Position numbers and translations under genes: made by a program. The notes beneath the pieces were generated by a model. The model was not told the DNA's origin. It did no database searches and worked only from the letters and a program-made list of their open reading frames with translations. From Lepas anatifera (lineage: Eukaryota; Arthropoda; Thecostraca; Lepadidae): a DNA stretch of 64,000 bases. Shown one piece after another: positions 59,295 through 64,000 of the stretch (its first letter is position 1; each line of letters begins with the position of its first letter). The DNA lies in the NCBI GenBank assembly GCA_034440635.1, contig JAOTON010000056.1, forward strand, positions 379,501 through 443,500. The letters run 5' to 3'.

Positions 59295-59751
59295 TGTGAG
59301 AAACAATTGCCCTGAGCTCGCTTGTCCTTTTCAGTACTGAACCAATAGAACTGGAACTGGAAATACTTTTTATCCAGGACAGCCGGTCTGCAAACCTTAT
59401 GTTTGTTTTGGCCAACACATTGGTCCACAGCCAACAGTGCCGTCTTGCTGGACAAGAAACGGGTCCAGCCATCTAGGCATAGTCATGGTCCTCCACACAC
59501 CCACCTTGCGTGTGTGCTGTGGCACTAACTACGCCGGGACACAGTGGCAGCAGGAGCCCTGTATACACGCCATGGTGGTTTCCGACCACTTGCCATGCCG
59601 TTTTGTTTCCCCATTGTAATAACTCTTGCTATGCCAGAAGTGTATTGGCCTCCTCAGCGGGTTGCGGACTGGCCGCCCGGTCCACATCGCACAACAGCCC
59701 ACCTCCCCAAGGCCAGAGGTGACAACACAGTGATGCCAATTAGTTCACCAC
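59295..59751 (-). mobile_element. Possible 3' LTR of the Gypsy element
   Basis: On the minus strand a purine tract (AAGGGGGAG, 59758-59766) lies about 190 bp after the pol stop and is followed by TGGTGAACTAATTGG, a plausible LTR start. A TCTCACA near 59295 could be its end. The other LTR lies outside the window, so the borders cannot be checked. Confidence 0.35.
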
Positions 59752-59952
59752 GTTTGCTCCCCCTTAGAAAAGGAAGAACTTAGCAAAATTTAACAATATT
59801 AAGTGAATTTTCGCGCCTTCTGATATGTCACAGACAATGTGATTCACATCACTACACAAATTGATATGAACCTACCAAAATAAAGTTCTTCTAACCCGCA
59901 CCGTGAGTCAGCAACGGAAAAATTCCGGCTTTCTCTTCACCCTAGTTGATCT

Positions 59953-62013
59953 TCATAAGCTCACTTTTATGGCATCACCATCCGCAGCCTGGGCAGCACC
60001 CGCATCACATTCCATTGGAGACGGCCATTGAACACTAGGTGACTTAACAAGTTCAGTAACACTTTCACTGTTCTGTTTTGTCTCACAAGACTCGAAGTCT
60101 TCCGCGGAGTCACATCCATAGCGCATACTGTCACGATCTGCCAAGTTTTTAGGGGTTGGATTACCACTATCACGCACATGTGTCTCTGGTTGCGCGAAAA
60201 CAGCGCCCCTATATGGAGATTCTGGCATAGATGGCGGGACGGTCGCGCCAGAAGATAACGCTGCCGACATGCTGCACGGACGCAGCTGGTTGAGATGCCG
60301 TCTCCAGCAGCGGCCGTCATCCAGCCGGATCTGAGCCATGACACCACCGAGACGGCTCACCACGGCACCGGCGATCCAATCAGCGCCCCCGCCGTAGTTT
60401 CTCGCCCACACCCTGTCAGAGACGTTAATATTCTTAGGCTTCGAACTACAGTCATACTTGGTTTTCTGAGCTTCCATGCGGGTTTCCACACAATCGTGCA
60501 AATTTGGGTGCAATAAATGCAGACGGGTCTTCATTTCTCGTCCTCCAAACATCAGTGAAGCTGGTGTGACTCCTGTAGTATTACTAGGGGTAGTTCTACG
60601 CTTAATCAGCCAGTTTGCCAGTTTGAGCTGCATATCACGGTCATTTCCCTTCTTAAGAGCGTATTTCACCTCTTTTACATACCTTTCTGCGAGTCCATTG
60701 CTAGCCGGCGAAAACGGCGCCGTTTTGACGTGTCGGATTCCGTTTTCTCTCACAAACCTTTGAAACTCTGCTCCGACGAAGGCCGGTCCGTTGTCGGTGA
60801 CGACGGTGTCTGGCAGCCCAAACCTGGCGCACATCAGTCGAAACTTAGAAACCGTCATGGCAGAAGTTTGTGAGCTAGTAATCTCGGCTTCCACCCACTT
60901 GGACATAGCATCAACAACCACCAGCAAATATCGACCACCATCAATCGGTCCAGCATAGTCCAAATGGACTCGGCTCCACGGCCTTTGTGGCCAAGACCAC
61001 TGGCGCAGGTCAATCCTGGCTGGCAGGGGTCTTAACTGCTGGCAAGCCTGACAATTACGGACATGCTGCTCAATATCACCGTCGATTTTTGGCCACCAAA
61101 CACAAGTGCGAGCCGCAGATTTCATAGCACTCACGCCTGGGTGGCCTCTGTGCAGCTCCTGCAACACGTACTCACGTGCCTTGAATGGTACGACGACTCT
61201 GTTACCCCACAGAAGGACGCCCCTGACGACGTATAGCTCGTCTCTTCTCGACTCATACGGTTTAAAAACCGGATCCTCCTGCCAAGCACCGTATCGAACA
61301 GCTGTCATCACCCTGCTGATGTCCGAGTCTCGAGCTGTCAAACGAGCGAGCTGGTTAGCGTCCATGCACATGCCATCTTCTACACTCCTTATTAGGCAGA
61401 CAGTTTCCGCAGGCTCGTGCACATGATCTCTGGTAATGGGCAAGGGCAGTCGGCTGAGACCATCCACGTGAGCAATGGATCCCGTTGACTTGTACTCTAT
61501 CTTGTAGTTGTAAGCTGACATACGAAGCGCCCAGCGCGCTATTCGTGAGGATGCCGTCGTTGGAATGTTTTCGTTTTCACCGAAGAGTTTGACTAGAGGC
61601 CGGTGATCCGTTATCAGAATGAACTTTTCGTTTCCGAACAAATATTGATGGAAAACAGTGACTCCGAAAACTAGGGCTAAAGATTCCCTTTCGATCTGAC
61701 TCATTTTTTTCTCACTCGTTGACAAGGCACGGGAGTGAAATCCTATTGGTTTCTCACTTCCGTCAGGATATCTGTGTGAGAGAATTTCTCCTATACCGTA
61801 GGAACTGGCGTCACAAGCCAAGACGACGGGTAGATTCAAATCAAAATGGGCCAAGACTCTGTCTGAAGTTATCAAGTCTTTCGCCTTTTGGAAAGCCTGC
61901 TGTTCCACCGGGCCCCATTTCCAAACAACGTCTTTCCTGAGCAATTCATGTAGAGGTGCCAAAATTGCAGACCGGTTAGGCAAGAAACGTGCGTAGTAGT
62001 TCAAAATTCCCAA
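59953..62013 (-). pseudogene. Gypsy pol, RNase H and integrase part
   Basis: The frame starts in the RT connection (GILNYYARFLPN) after a break at an A7 run (plus strand 62012-62018). It has the RNase H region (LACDASSYGIG, TDHRPLVKLF), the integrase zinc finger (HRGHPGVSAM with CQACQQL), and the catalytic core (HLDYAGPIDGGRYL, VVTDNGPAFVG and the E of GLAERYVKEVK). It ends with a weak chromodomain-free tail of about 130 residues. Confidence 0.9.
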
Positions 62014-63301
62014 AAAAACTCTTCAGTTCCGAGATGCACGTGGGCTCAGGGGCAGCATGTATTGCTCTCACCTTTGTTTCCGCCGGGTGACACCCATCTG
62101 CGTCGATGCGGTGTCCGAGGTACTCCACTTCAGGTACGCAGAACTGGCACTTCTTCTCCGACAGCCTCAGGCCCGCCTCCTGGAATCTCTGCAGGACTTG
62201 TGAAGTGCGTTCCAGACATTCCTCTTCAGTTTTTCCACAAATTAAGACATCATCAAGGAAAATACACACAAACTGCAAGTCACTTAGAAGTTTTTCCATC
62301 TCCTTCTGAAACAACGACACGGTTGTGTTGTCGCCGAAGGCGAGCCTCCGGTACCTCAGGGGACCTAGGTGAGTGCTGATCGTAAGGATATCCCTACTAG
62401 TTTCTTCTAAAACCAGCTGTTGGCATGCTTGACTAAGATCGAGTTTTGAAAATACTCGACCCCCAGCCAGACGAGCAAAAATGTCCTCTGTGCGTGGAAG
62501 GGGGTACTTCTCGATGCGCACCGCCTTATTTGCTGTCATTTTGAAATTTCCGCATATCCTCACGCTTTGGTCCGATTTGATAACCGGAACTATGGGAGCC
62601 CCCCACTCAGCATTAGGTACAGGCTCTAGAATTCCCATCTCTATTTCCTTTTTCAGCTGTTCGTCTACTTTGTCTCTCAGAGCAAATGGCAGCGGCCGAG
62701 GGCGGTAGAATTTCGGCGCCACGGTCCGGTCTATGTCCAGTTTTACTTTAATATTCTTCATCTCGCCCAGCCCTGGCTCGAAAACTCTGGAAAATCGTTC
62801 CTTCAGAGTGGACACCAGCGATGGCGTCTTACTCACCGAAAATATTTCGTTCCAGTCCAGCCGAATGAGAGAGAGCCAGTCCCTGCCGAGAAGATTAGGG
62901 CCGCTTCCCTTCGTAACGGTTAGTGGCAGCCACCACTCTCCAGGGCCGTACCTCACGTCCACCACCGACTGTCCGAGCACGGGAATCCGCCGCCCCGTGT
63001 ATCCGCGAAGGATGGAGTCCGACGGCTGGAGCTTGACCTTGGGCTGCATCAACTTAAAAGTTTGCTCATTAATGATGGTGCAGGATGATCCAGTGTCCAC
63101 TTCAAACTCTACTCCCGTGCCTTCAACTTCAACAGTTACCGTTACGGGCTTACTCTTGCTTTTTACTGAGTGGACATGTTTAATGTTTTCCACATCTGAA
63201 TCGCTGTCATCAATCTGCTCTTGAACATTCTCTACGAACTGCGCCGAGCCCTGCCGAAAGTTTTTGTACTGAGTCCTGGATTTAACTTCTTTTTGGCGCA
63301 C
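61976..63301 (-). pseudogene. Gypsy pol, protease and reverse transcriptase part
   Basis: The frame contains the retropepsin motif VDTGSSCTII with LLGRDWL, then the RT fingers (PFALRDKVDEQLKKEIEMGI), FSKLDLSQACQQL (motif A), RLAFGDNTTVSLFQ (motif B) and CIFLDDVLICG. In the last, FLDD replaces the more common YxDD, with both Asp kept. It overlaps gag by 70 bases in another frame and stops at 61976, where one extra T shifts the frame. Confidence 0.9.
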
Positions 63302-63990
63302 TGAAGAATCCCGACAAACACGGGACAGGTGCCCGAGCTTACCGCATTTGTAGCAACGCGATGACGCGTGCCGGCACCGGGCCGGGTCATGCCGCCAGCG
63401 CGGTAGCAGCGGTCCCGCTCCATCTGCTGCACCTGGTGGACAGCAGCACTCTGCTCCGCTGGGACAGGAGATGTGAGAACTTGGGCGTTCTTGACTGCAG
63501 CTTCCATGGAAAGGCAGAGCTTTTGTGCACGATCAAATGTTAAATCCTCCTCTGCCAAGAGCCGTCGTTGCATATGGTTATCATTCACTCCACAGACCAG
63601 CCTATCTTTCAACATTTCCTCCAGGCTAGCACCATACTGACAATGCTCGGTTAACTTCCGCAGCTCAGCTATATAAGCAGCAATCGGCTGACCTTCCTTC
63701 CGGTTGCAGGTATTGAAATAATACCGTGATACGGTGACGGATGGTTTTGGCTCCAAATGCTTGTTCAGCATCTCTAATATCTCTCCAAAGGTTTTATCTT
63801 TAACCTTCCCCGGGGCAGATAAGCTTCTAACCAGAGAAAACGTCTCCTTGCCACATACAGTAAGCAGCACGGATCTCTTTTTGTCATCATCAGTGATATC
63901 TTCCGCATCCAGGTAGAACTCGAATCTCTCTTTCCACTCTTCCCAGCTCTCACCTTGTTCAAATGGTTGAATGAGCTTCGAGTCCGCCAT
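63232..63990 (-). pseudogene. Gypsy gag
   Basis: The start MADSKLIQPFEQGESWEEWK leads into a capsid-like helical region (FYLDAEDI, LNKHLEPKPS, YYFNTCNRKEGQ). Two C-terminal zinc knuckles follow: the first is damaged (CYRAGG instead of a CxxC start) and the second appears only in the shifted frame (CYKCGKLGHLSRVC). The break lies at about 63385-63400. The 5' end of the element is outside the window. Confidence 0.85.
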
Positions 63991-64000
63991 CTCCGCCTGA

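Larger units (their letters stand above)
59295..64000 (-). mobile_element. Gypsy-type LTR retrotransposon, cut by the window edge
   Basis: The minus strand carries gag (63990 down), protease, RT, RNase H and integrase in this order, the Gypsy/Metaviridae arrangement, and no envelope gene. The 5' LTR and primer site lie beyond 64000. At least two frame breaks make it defective as sequenced. Confidence 0.9.

Overview
This is eukaryotic, metazoan, repeat-rich DNA. The only host gene I can identify with confidence is split into small exons with GT-AG borders and long introns. It is a PTPRN/IA-2 (ICA512/phogrin family) receptor-type protein tyrosine phosphatase-like gene on the + strand. Ten consecutive exons (3967-57168) join in a consistent phase into 455 codons. 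They cover the membrane-proximal SEA-like ectodomain, one transmembrane helix, the cytosolic juxtamembrane segment and the first two thirds of the PTP-like domain up to the WPD loop. The 5' luminal exons and the 3' exons with the catalytic-loop motif are not identified in the window. The transposon set (Penelope-like, Tx1/L1-like, Gypsy, tRNA-derived SINEs, TTAA-flanked MITEs) and the exon sequences suggest an invertebrate bilaterian. An arthropod such as a crustacean is possible, but I cannot fix the taxon.

Layout: 1-3966 has no certain gene, but holds a 47-bp minisatellite (about 2420-3290) and one possible luminal exon. 3967-25103 holds five exons coding for the ectodomain and membrane helix. 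Their introns carry a nested palindrome (7787-7975), a dead LINE (9840-11405), SINEs, an AGGTCA-rich block and a 36-bp minisatellite. 25104-52962 is a 27.9-kb intron. It contains tRNA-like repeats in tandem and a composite retroelement: two Penelope-like copies joined head to head and flanked by a 13-bp target duplication, one of them split by a 6.3-kb Tx1/L1-like LINE with its own 14-bp duplication. 52963-57168 holds five exons of the cytosolic domain in short introns. 57430-58470 is a TTAA-flanked palindromic element packed with AGGTCA half-sites. 59.3-64.0 kb is a minus-strand Gypsy retrotransposon running off the right edge.

The most unusual signal lies in the host gene. Two exons (52963 and 57002) are each preceded by a tandem array whose unit is a copy of the intron end, the AG acceptor and the first 18-25 coding bases of that same exon. 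At 52.5-53.0 kb this gives ten acceptor-like sites spaced about 53 bp apart; at 56.8-57.0 kb it gives three spaced about 65 bp apart. A shorter duplication of a donor-side exon border lies at 54836-54942. The upstream acceptors I read through shift the frame, add a stop, or both, so the arrays could act as splice decoys or simply be neutral minisatellites born at exon edges.

Several transposon ORFs are broken by single-base changes, mostly in homopolymers, while all ten host exons stay in frame. This may be real decay or residual long-read consensus error.
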